Positions 45,201 to 50,340 of a DNA stretch of 64,000 nucleotides are shown here, in pieces. The notes beneath the pieces are model-generated. The model saw nothing but the letters and a program-made list of their open reading frames with translations, searched no databases and was not told where the DNA came from. The position numbers were made by a program, and so were the translations under genes. Source of the DNA: Sabellastarte sp. h YS-2021 (taxonomy: Eukaryota; Annelida; Polychaeta; Sabellida; Sabellidae); contig OZ024931.1 in assembly GCA_964017235.1 (NCBI GenBank), forward strand, positions 125,747,530-125,811,529. Direction: 5' to 3'. Positions within the stretch are counted from its first letter, which is position 1, and every line of letters starts with the position of its first letter.

Positions 45201-46219
45201 TATATAATAAAGATAGAATATCTTTTAAAAGTGAAGGATTATTCAGCATTTTAAAATATATTTCGGCCTTTTAACAACACAGTCCGTACAAATCTAGTCA
45301 CATGACCTATCAGGAAAGCATTAAACCATTGCTCGAATGTAGTTTCGGAATCGCATCTTTATTTTTTTCACACTTGGTAAGTCAATTTAATTGACGTAAA
45401 GCTTTCAAATAATCTTTTAAAACACTGTAGTTCTATTTATTTGAGGCGTACATGGTATTTTAATGCCATTATGCAGCACTTTATAACGTCGGAATTAGAT
45501 AACTGTTTTAATATACTGACGGTTTTCAAAATACTCCTACGTTTGACAATGCATAAACAACCGAAATAAAAGGACAAATATGACCCTAAAATGATGTATT
45601 CTGGTGAGAAACAATATATTATTTTAAATTTTAATTAAATAGTTTCGTTTTGAGGTGAGTTTATGAAGTCGATATATGTCGGTACTCGGTCGGCCAACGT
45701 GGGCGATATTCGACGTTAATTTGCACCAGCGAGTGACAGCACTAGTTATCACATGACGACAACTTGAGGCTACGGCCAACTATAAATGTCTATTTTTCTT
45801 AGACGTTGGCCATGATGCCTTGTTGCCATCCAAGAACAGCATTAAGTCTCACATGGTAAGCTATTGTAGCGCAATAAAATGAAATATTATCATTCTGAAA
45901 AAGTCAGCTTCATATCAACTAAAGTTTCTATGATTTATCCAACCATTGTAAAAGTACTCATTGACAATCAAATATGATGAAATTTTCACATTGATTATAC
46001 TTCAAAGAAGAGATTTTGAAGGATTTTATGCAGCAAATTATAATCCTTGGTAGTAGTATATGTGTGTGGATTTCTATTTTTCTTAGAGATTTTGATACTG
46101 CCAAAGTACTGAAGATATGTTTATAATTTCAGATTGAGTTTGTGGATTCTCTGCCAAAAACTGTCAGTGGAAAAATTAGGAGAGTGGAACTGAGAGAGTC
46201 AGAATGGAAAATCAAGTGA
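9141..46219 (+). CDS. Acyl-CoA synthetase medium-chain family member (ACSM-like), 15 exons, 5' partial
   Basis: Exons: 9141-9244, 9683-9795, 9998-10116, 10589-10650, 11551-11605, 12147-12268, 17261-17417, 18125-18253, 21549-21623, 22793-22873, 23694-23795, 26270-26397, 42556-42655, 44776-44895, 46133-46219. Phases join without a stop, giving 517 codons plus TGA. Adenylate-forming-enzyme motifs appear in order: [10 protein letters not shown] (ATP/AMP loop, exon 6), FGQTET (exon 9), [14 protein letters not shown] (exon 12), the [17 protein letters not shown] hinge across exons 12-13, and [10 protein letters not shown] with the C-terminal catalytic Lys (exon 15). [11 protein letters not shown] and APYKYPRK are ACSM-like. 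The family activates medium-chain fatty or aromatic acids to acyl-CoA, usually in mitochondria. Human ACSMs are ~575 residues, so ~60 N-terminal residues are missing here. No frameshift is seen, so the gene looks functional despite heavy transposon load. Confidence 0.92.
9683..9795 (+). CDS. ACSM-like exon 2
   Basis: Encodes [20 protein letters not shown], the conserved RVPEWW segment of ACSM proteins. Acceptor TTTTTCAG, donor GTATGT. Confidence 0.92.
9998..10116 (+). CDS. ACSM-like exon 3
   Basis: Encodes [20 protein letters not shown], the conserved PGTTQ..DI..RL segment. Acceptor TTTACAG, donor GTATCA. Confidence 0.92.
10589..10650 (+). CDS. ACSM-like exon 4
   Basis: Short 62-nt exon encoding [20 protein letters not shown]. 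Acceptor TATTTCAG, donor GTTAGT. It keeps frame with both neighbours. Confidence 0.82.
10651..11550 (+). other. Intron 4: only a MITE recognised
   Basis: AT-rich intron with one pogo-like MITE (11016..11191). Nothing else is recognised. Confidence 0.7.
11016..11191. mobile_element. pogo/Tc1-mariner-like MITE
   Basis: Inverted ends CAGTAGAACCTCTATTATCC and GGATAATGGAGGTTCTACTG flanked by TA on both sides. It contains repeated GGTCGGATAATAG motifs and has no coding capacity. A relative lies at 50165..50340. Confidence 0.85.
11551..11605 (+). CDS. ACSM-like exon 5
   Basis: 55-nt exon encoding [18 protein letters not shown], corresponding to the variable WxxF..L loop before the ATP-binding motif. 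Acceptor TTTCACAG, donor GTTTGT. Confidence 0.8.
12147..12268 (+). CDS. ACSM-like exon 6 (ATP/AMP-binding loop)
   Basis: Encodes [19 protein letters not shown], the glycine/serine/threonine-rich phosphate-binding loop of the adenylate-forming superfamily. Acceptor ACTTCCAG, donor GTATAT. Confidence 0.95.
12497..15368. mobile_element. Inverted-repeat-rich transposon-like element, non-coding
   Basis: Ends TTTAAAGGTAATAGGAAGC (12497) and the reverse match GCTTCCTATGACCTTTAAA (ending 15368). Inside are further inverted pairs: AGCCAATCAGAATCGAG near 13073 against CTCGATTCTGATTGGCT near 13558, and GACGTCACAGGTTCAT near 13993 against ATGAACCTGTGACGTC near 15150. No transposase is seen. It could be a foldback element or nested MITEs. 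The outer boundaries and target duplication are not certain. Confidence 0.5.
13289..13511 (+). repeat. Tandem duplication, ~95 bp matched, 128-bp offset
   Basis: The segment starting TTTCCTGACAATATTTTATA occurs at ~13290 and ~13418 with a few differences. Both copies end CCCAAGTCATTAATAT. Confidence 0.8.
15640..15885 (+). repeat. Interspersed repeat, member 1
   Basis: Shares the ordered motifs CTTAGGTGTGGGAAA, TTTCCACATGC, ATCAAGGTC-like and GTCATCGCCACT with 24300..24535. It is an unclassified old repeat family. Confidence 0.65.
16075..16330 (+). repeat. Interspersed ~150-bp repeat, two diverged units
   Basis: Units contain TTGGGAGGTAATAGGAA.CCATATG and TATGGGTCATAAAA, matching the five-unit array at 24985..25695. 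Confidence 0.65.
16536..16576 (+). repeat. CA-rich microsatellite
   Basis: Imperfect ACACAC tract with CCCGCCC interruptions. Confidence 0.8.
17261..17417 (+). CDS. ACSM-like exon 7
   Basis: Encodes [20 protein letters not shown] and the following QGACVFIH strand, both strongly conserved in ACSM proteins. Acceptor TTCTGTAG, donor GTAGTT. Confidence 0.93.
17418..18124 (+). other. Intron 7, nothing recognised
   Basis: No gene, repeat or RNA recognised beyond ordinary intron sequence. Confidence 0.5.
18125..18253 (+). CDS. ACSM-like exon 8
   Basis: 43 codons encoding [18 protein letters not shown] and ending CVSAGEPL, the substrate-pocket and AGExL segments. Acceptor ATTTTCAG, donor GTGAGA. 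Confidence 0.92.
18850..19480 (+). repeat. ~147-bp tandem repeat, four units
   Basis: GGCTG(G/A)GAATCTT recurs at ~18983, 19130, 19276 and 19422 (spacing 146-149). Each unit also holds TTTGACCTT..CTTCAAGGTCAA and GTGCTTATAACT. The units are diverged. Confidence 0.85.
19481..21548 (+). other. Rest of intron 8, nothing recognised
   Basis: AT-rich. No open frame with family features and no clear repeat. Confidence 0.5.
21549..21623 (+). CDS. ACSM-like exon 9 (GQTET motif)
   Basis: 25 codons encoding [13 protein letters not shown] and GFGQTET. The YGQTE motif contacts ATP and the substrate in this superfamily. Acceptor CTTTGTAG, donor GTGAAT. Confidence 0.94.
21624..22792 (+). other. Intron 9, nothing recognised
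   Basis: No gene or repeat recognised. Confidence 0.5.
22793..22873 (+). CDS. ACSM-like exon 10
   Basis: 27 codons encoding [17 protein letters not shown] second AG nine bases in would give a shorter exon. The upstream AG was chosen because it gives 13 residues between GQTET and PGSMG, as is usual in the family. Confidence 0.85.
22874..23693 (+). other. Intron 10, nothing recognised
   Basis: No gene or repeat recognised. Confidence 0.5.
23694..23795 (+). CDS. ACSM-like exon 11
   Basis: 34 codons encoding [20 protein letters not shown] then [10 protein letters not shown], matching the family VxDxxG..G.EGD..I segment. Acceptor TTTACAG, donor GTAAGT. Confidence 0.93.
24300..24535 (+). repeat. 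Interspersed repeat, member 2
   Basis: Homologous to 15640..15885 in the same orientation (CTTAGGTGTGGGAAAA, TTTCCACATGC, ATCAAGGTCACATGATCAAA, GTCATCGCCACT). Confidence 0.65.
24985..25695 (+). repeat. ~150-bp tandem repeat, five units
   Basis: AGATTTACCCCCTGACC and CTTATGGGTCAAACTGGGG recur five times, spaced 139-161 bp, each followed by GTCATAAAATAG and CTTATATCT. A diverged pair lies at 16075..16330. Confidence 0.85.
26270..26397 (+). CDS. ACSM-like exon 12 (hinge motif start)
   Basis: Encodes [19 protein letters not shown] and [11 protein letters not shown]. The usual Gly of GRxDD is Ser here. The conserved Asp that binds the ribose (TGD) is present. Donor GTAAGT opens the 16-kb intron. 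Confidence 0.94.
26571..26589 (-). repeat. 3' hairpin of the Helitron-like element
   Basis: Perfect 8-bp arms GTTTTTGC and GCAAAAAC around ATA. Also present in the copy at 62240. Confidence 0.8.
26640..27035 (-). repeat. Two units related to the 169-bp satellite, reversed
   Basis: Contain GCACGGTTTTC.AGATATAAGC, TTTTGTGTTTTGC and ATGG/TCCGC-type cores. Read on the minus strand they parallel the 169-bp monomer motifs GAGCGATTTCG and ATGGCGGCCATTTT, but are strongly diverged. Confidence 0.7.
27043..28345 (+). repeat. 133-bp satellite array, left part
   Basis: GTGAAAGCTCTCCCAAAAGT starts at 27442, 27575, 27708, 27841, 27974, 28107 and 28240, an exact 133-bp period. Each unit also has GAGTAGGTGAGTAATTAGCT. 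The first units are more diverged. The array is cut at 28345 by the nested element and resumes at 34099. Confidence 0.95.
28396..28447 (+). repeat. 7-bp minisatellite in copy 2
   Basis: Seven units of GTCCGAT/GTCCGGC, against ten in copy 1. Confidence 0.9.
28784..33880 (+). repeat. 169-bp satellite array, ~30 monomers, copy 2
   Basis: Same monomer family and variant classes as copy 1, and the same diverged last monomers (33366..33853 against 5968..6455). Some monomers lack ~12 bp around TTCGAATTTTT (for example near 29425 and 29590). The internal order of variants differs from copy 1, so array turnover continued after the copies separated. Confidence 0.95.
34099..35066 (+). repeat. 133-bp satellite array, right part
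   Basis: Resumes mid-monomer with TTAGCTATGGGTCTGAAAC after the nested element. About seven units, the last ones more diverged (for example near 34790-34870). Confidence 0.93.
35070..35845 (-). repeat. ~170-bp satellite related to the 169-bp family, reversed, 4-5 units
   Basis: GCACGGTTTT(C/T)GAGATATAAGC and AAAATGGCCGCCATTTT recur at ~150-180 bp. On the minus strand the order GATAGAGCGATTTCG, CAGGGTATCT, AAAATGGCGGCCATTTT, GAATTTTCGAA equals that of the 169-bp monomer. Confidence 0.85.
35952..36149 (+). repeat. Left inverted terminal repeat, DIRS B
   Basis: Reverse complement of 41262..41440 with only a few mismatches (for example GATGAAC/GGTGAAC-type single changes). It also holds the short hairpin-like GTGCGCATGCGCAC. 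The outermost ~45 bp differ from the right end and match the first half of the internal complementary region. Confidence 0.88.
36187..37707 (+). CDS. DIRS ORF1 (gag-like), 506 aa
   Basis: The function is inferred from position: ORF1 of DIRS elements is a presumed nucleocapsid/gag-like protein. The N-terminus has a Cys/His cluster (C15, H17, H25, C28, C31, C41, C49, C52) that could bind zinc. A basic stretch follows (~residues 58-72, [13 protein letters not shown]), then a Ser/Pro-rich middle, and an Arg/Gly-rich tail [10 protein letters not shown] that may bind nucleic acid. The ATG at 36187 follows the left repeat by 38 bp. The TGA stop is followed by CTA, and the same frame then stays open into the recombinase frame. 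The RT frame starts 122 bp before this stop. Homologues in copies C and D are broken. Confidence 0.85.
   Translation: MAESQLKSTKRAAGCGHPLYDWDTHLFCYPCRDKGKGQDVCVTSKEDDCFNCLQFTSEQKKKLRSKSKKKSKDIIVSKEVEDSLLGQESDPIRSPTAEKSQPVAEDSLLKILQRLEDMQSQITSLKTNASSSSSLPTPHQPRPRALESGEDAFSDVSSVHEATSISSRKRLRSPSPHEEVEEDPTYRETLAAVRTLLQVEVPEESSDQPTKIFGSKSKESKRKQVLPMVMPPLEAIVERWDFYEAKASGNPKKGEPERLQCSPVNTDNFLQYNRPPMKFYRSSTVEFSNSAPKCQDAFRSLFPKAIPSSVHVPIKQHTSMETVSRECVQILAYVNWFLRAIGKTSSSMEELLQQSGSDVFRDSDKLLSHLQMQSACLTSLDKALESVTDLSIALACNLQLARRDSILKVCASHLQEHDFNKLRRTGFKSGDLFCPTTLDQIQKKQDRSPKRLKTDNRQTFQSNSRSDDRRSSASYSSGSKFFRGQPDRFNKKPYQSSSRRGGNRRK
37586..39760 (+). CDS. DIRS reverse transcriptase-RNase H polyprotein, 724 aa
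   Basis: Reverse transcriptase: [17 protein letters not shown] (~residue 135), [21 protein letters not shown], and the catalytic YLDDWL at residues ~246-251 (two Asp). RNase [13 protein letters not shown] (Asp 412), NVLELKAV (Glu) and [16 protein letters not shown] (Asp). After RNase H comes [37 protein letters not shown], the place where DIRS elements are reported to carry an adenine-methylase-like domain; that identity is not proven here. The frame is +1 relative to ORF1, overlaps its last 122 nt, and overlaps the recombinase frame almost throughout. The actual translation start is uncertain. Confidence 0.92.
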   Translation: MTGVLLPLTPLVQNFFVANQIDSIRSPTSRLQDEEAIDASDYPLLLHGGRLQRYWQVWQHLHCHPRVVQILRFGYQILPQSNPPKSVLPTIRSGYSTPEKHRFLTDCVEDMLKKGAIYPLKVCTTLGFCSRLFLVPKPGKKWRPVIDLSVLNSFLQVPTFKMETAEIIRNSLTKGEWLVSIDLKDAYFHVPIHPASQHLLRFHVDKRTYQFKALPFGLATAPLEFTRIVQEVKLVLQSRGIRVHQYLDDWLLRANTSHQCRSQTKELIQVVQDLGFVINFEKSELEPTQKIDFLGYNFDLIQGKVFPTEKKLKILEKAVQDMEVVSQTTPRSLMSLIGVLASLEKTIPMGRLHMRPFQWYLKTHWHYPQSLDLKIPVSNLLKSYLHWWKNPKNLEKGCPLHPQEHNTLIFTDASNQGWGAHLENLTVSGNWTDQEKLLHINVLELKAVFLALKSFQNSILDRRVLIATDNATVVSYLNKQGGTHSWDMCLLVWRIMAYCNPRNILIRARHIQGCLNVIADSLSRKDKIIQTEWSLHPQMFSLICKVWHTPMVDMFATKLNHKLPIYVSPVPDANAMNIDALNISWEGLDGYAFCPVALIPKVIQKMNTYRCRMVVVAPGWPRMHWFWDLVNLSTKPPLQLPHWPHLLKQPFSQKFHQNLMFLNLHVWHLDTTQNHLNHSLSRWQIELRHLKDPHLEDYMSQGGPFLNSGANRIRWSAQSLLSQT
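37756..40659 (+). CDS. DIRS tyrosine recombinase, long frame overlapping RT-RNase H
   Basis: The frame is open from just after the ORF1 stop (37708); the first ATG is at 37756. The C-terminal ~340 residues (from ~39630) form the recombinase: [18 protein letters not shown], then catalytic Arg in [11 protein letters not shown] (~40066), HDIRS (His and Arg, ~40462), CFWKSHNTF (Trp/His, ~40540) and the nucleophile Tyr in FTTFYLKD (40570), ending SAQHVVNF. The first ~1.9 kb runs in another frame over RT-RNase H and is Ser/Arg-rich with no recognised domain. DIRS-1 has a similar overlap. The enzyme would integrate the circular DNA intermediate. Confidence 0.88.
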   Translation: MATPSLSSKSCADLEIRLPNSSSIESAQVSASHNSQWLQHTGKASLSHRLCRRYAQKRGYLPSQGMHNSRFLQQIVSCTKTREKMAPSNRLKCTEQLSAGSHLQDGDCRDHQKFAYKRGMAGFHRSQRCVLSCSHTPGLSAFASLPCRQANVPVQSSAIRASNSTSRVHANRTRSKTCSSVSRNSCSPVSRRLVVKSKYQPPMSFTDKRTHSGGTRSRLCDKLRKVRARTYTKNRLSGLQFRFDSGKSLSNRKEVENSRKSCSGHGGRITNNSKVAYVPDRCTSIPRKNNTNGQAPHASVSVVPEDTLALSPVSRPEDSGVKSSEKLSSLVEKSQKSRKGLSFTSSGTQYPYFHRCVKPGLGSSFRKSDSQWQLDRSGKIASYQCPRIKGSVSGLKKLSKQYSRQEGSYSNRQRHCSQLSEQTRGNTLVGHVSPGLAHHGLLQSSKHTHKSQTHSGLPQCHSRQSLQERQNNSDRMVSSSSNVQSYLQSLAHSNGGHVCHQIESQTTNLCLTSPRCKCYEHRCIEHLLGGSGRLCLLSCSSHTKGHTENEHLQVQNGSSSTRVAQNALVLGSSQSVNQAPITTSSLASSAKTTFQSEVPSESHVSESACLAPRHHSESLESFSEQVADRIKAPQRPSSRRLYESRWSIFELWCQQNKVVSAEPSISDIAEFLNHLFTVKNLKPATIAGYRTAISDHLGPFGLEVGKSIHLNRLLASFYRDKPILNRGIPSWDLSLVLMALTKAPFEPLKDASLKVLTFKTVFLMALASGKRRGEVHAWTFSSLRHKPHWREVTISPSPAFLAKNQLASEGPDLIRPIVIPALKPFLSSDLSDDMTLCPIRALRYYLDRTSTLRKGKNLLFISFKEGFDKDIQRSTISSWIKQTVALAYQSSDSMSDNVHVKAHDIRSMSASLAFKGGVSLEQVLGSCFWKSHNTFTTFYLKDVAWQSTDQSDFKLGPVVSAQHVVNF
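40660..41112 (+). other. 3' noncoding part of DIRS B
   Basis: No gene. Conserved with copies A and C (ATGGCCCCAT.., CATCTTGCTCGAGGGA, GGTGATGG). Confidence 0.75.
41113..41217 (+). repeat. Internal complementary region, DIRS B
   Basis: The left half, ending ACGCAATAAAA, is the reverse of the left terminus. The right half, from TGTAACAAATTTTATTG, is the reverse of the right terminus. The junction fixes both ends of the element. Confidence 0.9.
41262..41483 (+). repeat. Right inverted terminal repeat, DIRS B
   Basis: Inverted match to the left repeat for ~180 bp, then its own outer ~45 bp ending AAATTTGTTACA. Confidence 0.88.
41484..41785 (+). repeat. Unclassified repeat with GC-rich tract and terminal hairpin
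   Basis: Ends with a perfect hairpin AAGCGTCCC-TTGC-GGGACGCTT (41758..41779) followed by AATTAG. Before it lie a GGAGCCGGC-type hexamer tract (41702..41740) and CCAAATTTGAAAAGAAT..GTTACAGAGTTATAAGG. The same order (AAGTTTGAAAA.., GAGTTATCGCG, GGCGGC tract, hairpin, AATAAC) ends the insertion at 56814..60069. The left limit is unknown. Confidence 0.5.
42556..42655 (+). CDS. ACSM-like exon 13
   Basis: Completes the hinge: [20 protein letters not shown]. The acceptor GACCAG lies ~1.07 kb after the end of DIRS copy B. Donor GTGAGT. Confidence 0.93.
43162..43550 (+). repeat. (TCTG)n and ~182-bp tandem duplication
   Basis: TCTGTCTGTCTG near 43162 is followed by two copies, ~182 bp apart, of a segment with GTGCACCGTTT.., CTCAAATTTGGTGGG, TTCTTCCAAATTTGGTGTAA and AAGCCAGGAGAGAG. 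Confidence 0.85.
43924..43973 (+). repeat. Poly-T/poly-G homopolymer tract
   Basis: 22 T then a run of G interrupted by one A. The exact length is likely unreliable in the assembly. Confidence 0.85.
44776..44895 (+). CDS. ACSM-like exon 14
   Basis: 40 codons encoding VVKAFVVLT and [10 protein letters not shown], the C-terminal-domain core. Acceptor TTTACAG, donor GTGAGA. Confidence 0.94.
44955..45870. mobile_element. Large-TIR MITE in intron 14
   Basis: Ends GCTACAAGCTTACCATGTGG and the reverse CATGGTAAGCTATTGTAGC. The inverted repeats extend ~90 bp (AACGTCTAAGAAAAAT.GACATTTA inside) and continue imperfectly through CACTAGTGCTGTC. It has no coding capacity. The centre holds GATAATCGG.. and GCGACACTCGC motifs. 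The target duplication is unclear. Confidence 0.8.
46133..46219 (+). CDS. ACSM-like last coding exon
   Basis: Encodes [20 protein letters not shown], then IK and TGA. The Lys in SGKIRR is the catalytic lysine of the adenylation half-reaction in this family. Acceptor AATTTCAG. Confidence 0.95.
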   Translation: MEFVDSLPKTVSGKIRRVELRESEWKIK

Positions 46220-47688
46220 AAAAATGTGCAAATGGTACAACTGTAAATTGGTTAACATCATCTGGCAATGAATCCAGTGATTTGAAGAAACTCCTCACAG
46301 TGACATCAGTTTTAACAATATGACTAAATATAAAGGATTAATGGACTTCTTAATAGTCTTCAATACTCTTCATAATAAACTTGGATGGAATAGCTTTGAT
46401 AGAGCTCATAATACAGGAGTTTTCATATTTATTGAGGATTTAACAACATCAGATTTCAACTGTGAGCTTCATGTTTTAAGTTGAAGGTGAGATTTACTAG
46501 AGCGTCCAACAGTTCCAATTTGGCTTACCCTTGAAAGTGCCTAGAAACAACTATGGAAAGTGGGCCTTTGTTTATTCTACTATACTATTCTACTATGCTC
46601 TTATAAAGAGCATGTATTTTTGCAGAATTTTAAAATAGCACGAGAGATGCCCATAGCTAAAGAGAAGGAGAAAATATATGTAAAGACAAAGTATCAGATC
46701 AAGACAATTTAATGGCAAGATAGTCTTAATTTGTAAACTAAAAGTTATGAAGCTCTAAAAGTTATCAATTGATCAATTTGATAAAAGTACACGTACTGAT
46801 AACTTGCAGCAATCCATATATCTTTGTGATTGGAGAAATATGTCTTAAATATGGAAGTAAGAAAACATTCTGACAGAGCCAAGGTTAATTTTCACACCTA
46901 GGTCACACTGTGATGTTGTACACCTACACCAAATAAAGCCACCAAGTACATGGGTGGCATTGATTTGGGACGGTCATCAATTTGGGACACTTTTTACATT
47001 TGGAGATAATAAACTGTTTGTTTGACTTGGCACCATAAACAATGAATACAGAAGTATGACCTCATTTATACATGTGATTATATCCCACTGGTACTGTACA
47101 TTTAGCATTTATATGCAACAATGTATAGAAAAGAAAATACCACCCCTTCTCCATATCCATCTAATGGAAAATATCCTTGTGTTATCACCAAAGTACAAGG
47201 TCAGTCCAAAACAATAACCACTAAACATTTTTAAATATACCCACCAAGTAACAATTTCCTCCACTTTACAGTTCCTGAGATACAGCCTGGAGACGTATTT
47301 CCAATCTGTGGCTGTGGGTTAAACATTGCATTTTTTGTCCAATCACACCAAGACGATGGCCTTAAAGCACCAGTGTACAGGATGAACTGAAGAACATCAT
47401 TTCTGTTATTAACATCCTACTTTGCGAGTCTTTTATTTGTCAAATGAAGCATATCTGTGAAACTAAATGGTTTGTCATTCTTCCTTTTTGCCAAGATTTT
47501 GTTTTCTTGGAGAATCTCTACTTTTTTGCCCCACAGTGTACAGCTGTAAATTAACTGATGGTTATGTCATTTACTATACACCTTCAGTCTGTATAATTTT
47601 CAGAGCATGCTTTCTATATAGTCATCGAATGGTTTAAGTAGTGCCCGGTGTAAGCTGTAAGTTCCATTAAATGGAACAAAGCACTGTG
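46220..47688 (+). other. ACSM 3' UTR and intergenic stretch
   Basis: No further gene recognised. GTTCCATTtaAATGGAAC-like palindrome near 47660 lies just before DIRS C. Confidence 0.55.
46374..46379 (+). promoter_or_regulatory. Candidate poly(A) signal of the ACSM-like gene
   Basis: AATAAA 155 bp after the stop codon. Further AATAAA motifs lie near 46934 and 47006, so the true 3' end is uncertain. Confidence 0.45.
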
Positions 47689-47885
47689 TTTTATTGTGTA
47701 AAATAGCCTTACCTAATTCTCACAAGTGCTTATTTCGGTGGAGCAAAAATGCATCGACTGACAAGAATTTTTTTTAAATTATTCTTGTTGCAAGAAGTGA
47801 CCCCTTGTCTGCACATGTCCATGCTTGCGCAGTGACTGTTGTCGACAGATAGTTGTCGAGAATTCTTCATTATATTTTTGAATGT
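47689..47885 (+). repeat. Left inverted terminal repeat, DIRS C
   Basis: Reverse match to 50937..51158, e.g. GGTGGAGCAAAAATG..GACAAGAATT against the right-end counterpart. Confidence 0.75.
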
Positions 47886-47919
47886 TGTGGGAGCAACACA
47901 TCTTTGTACAACTCTCAAG

Positions 47920-48323
47920 ATGACAGATGCGCAAGTGAAAAACTCAAAAAGAATCTGAAGCGTGCACTCGGCTGTGGACACCCACTGTTCGATTGGGATT
48001 GCCACCAGTACTGCTTCCCCTGTAGAAAAAAGGGTGGAGGCATAGACATAGGTGTAAAATCAAAGGAAGATGACTGTTACAATTGTCTTCAATTTATAGC
48101 CGAGCAAAAGCATAAGCTCAGGTGTAAAACGAATACAAAAGAAAAGAACCGTGCTATTGTTATCACTAAAGAGGTAAAAGACTCTTTACTGGGGGTGGAG
48201 AGCCATCCCAGCACAGTAAGAGATCTCATTCTACAAACTACCACTCCAGAACCTTCTAATGACCATTTGCAACAAATTCTTCAAAGATTGCAAGACATGC
48301 AAGGTCAGATCACTTCTCTATGA
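47920..48323 (+). pseudogene. ORF1 N-terminal remnant, DIRS C
   Basis: The ATG at 47920 (MTDAQVKNSKR) meets a stop after 12 codons. The homologous frame resumes one base off with LKRALGCGHPLFDWD and keeps the Cys/His cluster (CGHP..HQYCFPC..DDCYNC), then stops after QDMQGQITSL. It aligns to residues 1-120 of copy B ORF1. Confidence 0.82.
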
Positions 48324-48754
48324 GATAAACCCAGTTAAATTCTTGCTTCACAAACCCAATTAATGCAGAACAAGGAGAAGTTTTTTATGACAATCTAACA
48401 GAACAGACTTTCCAAGAGGCTAAGCTCAGTGTCTTCATGTAAGAGGGACAGATTGCCTTCCCCCAACAAATGAGGATATTGATGAAGATCCTACATATCA
48501 CAGACTTTGGCAAAGAAAATAAAACAAAAATCAACCTTACTTCCTGTGGTCATGCCTCCAGTGGCAGGACTGCCAGATAGGTGTGACTAATATGAGAAGA
48601 AAGCCACAGGTAACCTGCAGTAAGAGCAGTGTCATATTTTAGAGATGAATGCCCTGAACTACGACAACTACCGCTACTATGCAAAGCCAAAGATGAAGTT
48701 TTAAAAATCTTCCTCCAATGACTTTACTTTCAAGCATCCAGATGCCGAGATTCA
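48324..48754 (+). other. Broken middle of ORF1, DIRS C
   Basis: Scattered matches to copy B ORF1 (for example DEDPTY..  near 48485 and VVMPPV near 48545) with many stops. Confidence 0.55.
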
Positions 48755-49411
48755 GTGAGGTGCACCTTCCCGGGAACAATGCCTCCTTTAGTAAGAATTC
48801 CTTTCAAACAACACATCTTACTGGAGACTGTTAACATGGAGCATGTCCAGATCCTGTCTTATGTTCACTTCTTTCTGAGTGCATTTGAAAAAACTGCAAC
48901 AAACCTAGAATCTTCTTTGCTCGGTTTGAAAGACTCAACAAAAGCTCAATCTCTATTGAAGCAACTAGATGTATTGCTTTCAAATCATCAGATGCAGTTA
49001 AGCTGCCTAGGCTCCATAGAAAAGGCCTTAGAGAGTGTAACTGACAATTCCATTGCCTCTGCCTGCAACTTGGAACTGGCAAGAAGGGATTCTGTGCTTA
49101 AAGCCCTGGCTCAAAACCTTCACAAGCATGATTTTAATAGGTTGCAGAGGACTGTCTTTAAATCTAGTGACCTCTTTTGAGCTGCCATGATCAATGAAAT
49201 TGAAAAGAAACACCAAAAATCTCCAAAGAGTCCTAGGACTAAAAGTAAACCTACTTTAAAGTCGAAAAGGTACTCAGATGACAGCTGTTATAGCAAACAG
49301 CAGAATTTTTATGGCCAAAGGACTTTTCGTGACCAAAGTGAATCTAGATACAGAAAATCTTCCTATCACTCTTCTCAAACAACCAGGAGAGGTAGGAACA
49401 GAAGAAGATGA
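48755..49411 (+). pseudogene. ORF1 C-terminal remnant, DIRS C
   Basis: Reads ETVNMEHVQILSYVHFFLSA, then ALESVTDNSIASACNLELAR, HKHDFNRLQRT and a tail TTRRGRNRRR, matching copy B residues ~315-506. A stop at ~49180 splits it. The final TGA is followed by CTG. Confidence 0.8.
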
Positions 49412-50155
49412 CTGCATCAGTTTAAAGCACCATGGAGGCCATATGCTATTATATTGGCAGGTATGGGAAAAACATTATTGTCACCGCGGAGTTGTGCAAT
49501 TTTGAGGTGGGGTTATCGAATAATTCCCCAGTCGAAAATACCAATATCTGTACTACCAACAATTCACAGCGGTTACGCCAGACCGGAAAATCATGTCTTC
49601 CTGAGAGATTGTATGTCACAAATGCTAAAATAAGAACATGATTTATCCACTCAAAAATGCACAACTCCAGCTTTCTGCAGCAGACTGTTTCTCGTTCCGA
49701 AACCCAGCAAAAAATAGTGCACAGTGATATATCTCAGCGTCCTAAACAAATACCTGCTGGTCCCAACTTTCAAATAAAATCAGCAGAAATAATCACAAAT
49801 TTGGTTACAAAAGGGGAGTGGCTGGTCTAAACAGACCTCACAGACGCGTACTTCTGTGGAATGTCAAACCTATCAGTTTCAAGCCATTTGGGTTAGAGAT
49901 CACTCCCCTAGAATTCACACAAGTTGTAAAAGAAGCAGAGCTCATTCTTCACTCTCACGGAATCTGAATTCACAGGACCTGAATGACTGGTTATTAAGAA
50001 CACGCAAAATACAAGTGTCAGGTTCAAATCCAAGAGTTGATACATATTATTCAATCACTTGGCTTCTTGATAAATGTTAAAAAATCCGAGCTTGAACCAA
50101 AAAAAAAGGTAGACTTTCTAGTTATCATTTTGATTCGGAAAATGTAGTTGATATG
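49412..50155 (+). pseudogene. Reverse transcriptase remnant, DIRS C
   Basis: Nucleotide match to 37715..38480 of copy B with many indels. Pieces such as CTTTCTGCAGCAGACTG and GACTGGTTATTAAGA remain. The YLDDW motif is damaged (only DDW-like LNDWLLR). It ends at the MITE. Confidence 0.75.
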
Positions 50156-50164
50156 GCATACATA

Positions 50165-50340
50165 CAGTAGAACCTCTATTATCCGACCTTCTATTATCCA
50201 AATTTTCAATTATCCGACCTCAAGCATACTCTCCCAACTCCATTTAACCCTGTTATTTTAGCCCTTCCATTATCCGAACCTTCTATTATCCGAACCAATT
50301 GTCCCTCCCTCAAGAGGGTCGGATAATAGAGGTTATACTG
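50165..50340. mobile_element. pogo/Tc1-mariner-like MITE inside DIRS C
   Basis: Ends CAGTAGAACCTCTATTATCC and ATAATAGAGGTTATACTG flanked by TA. Relative of 11016..11191. It sits at the internal deletion point of DIRS C. Confidence 0.82.
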
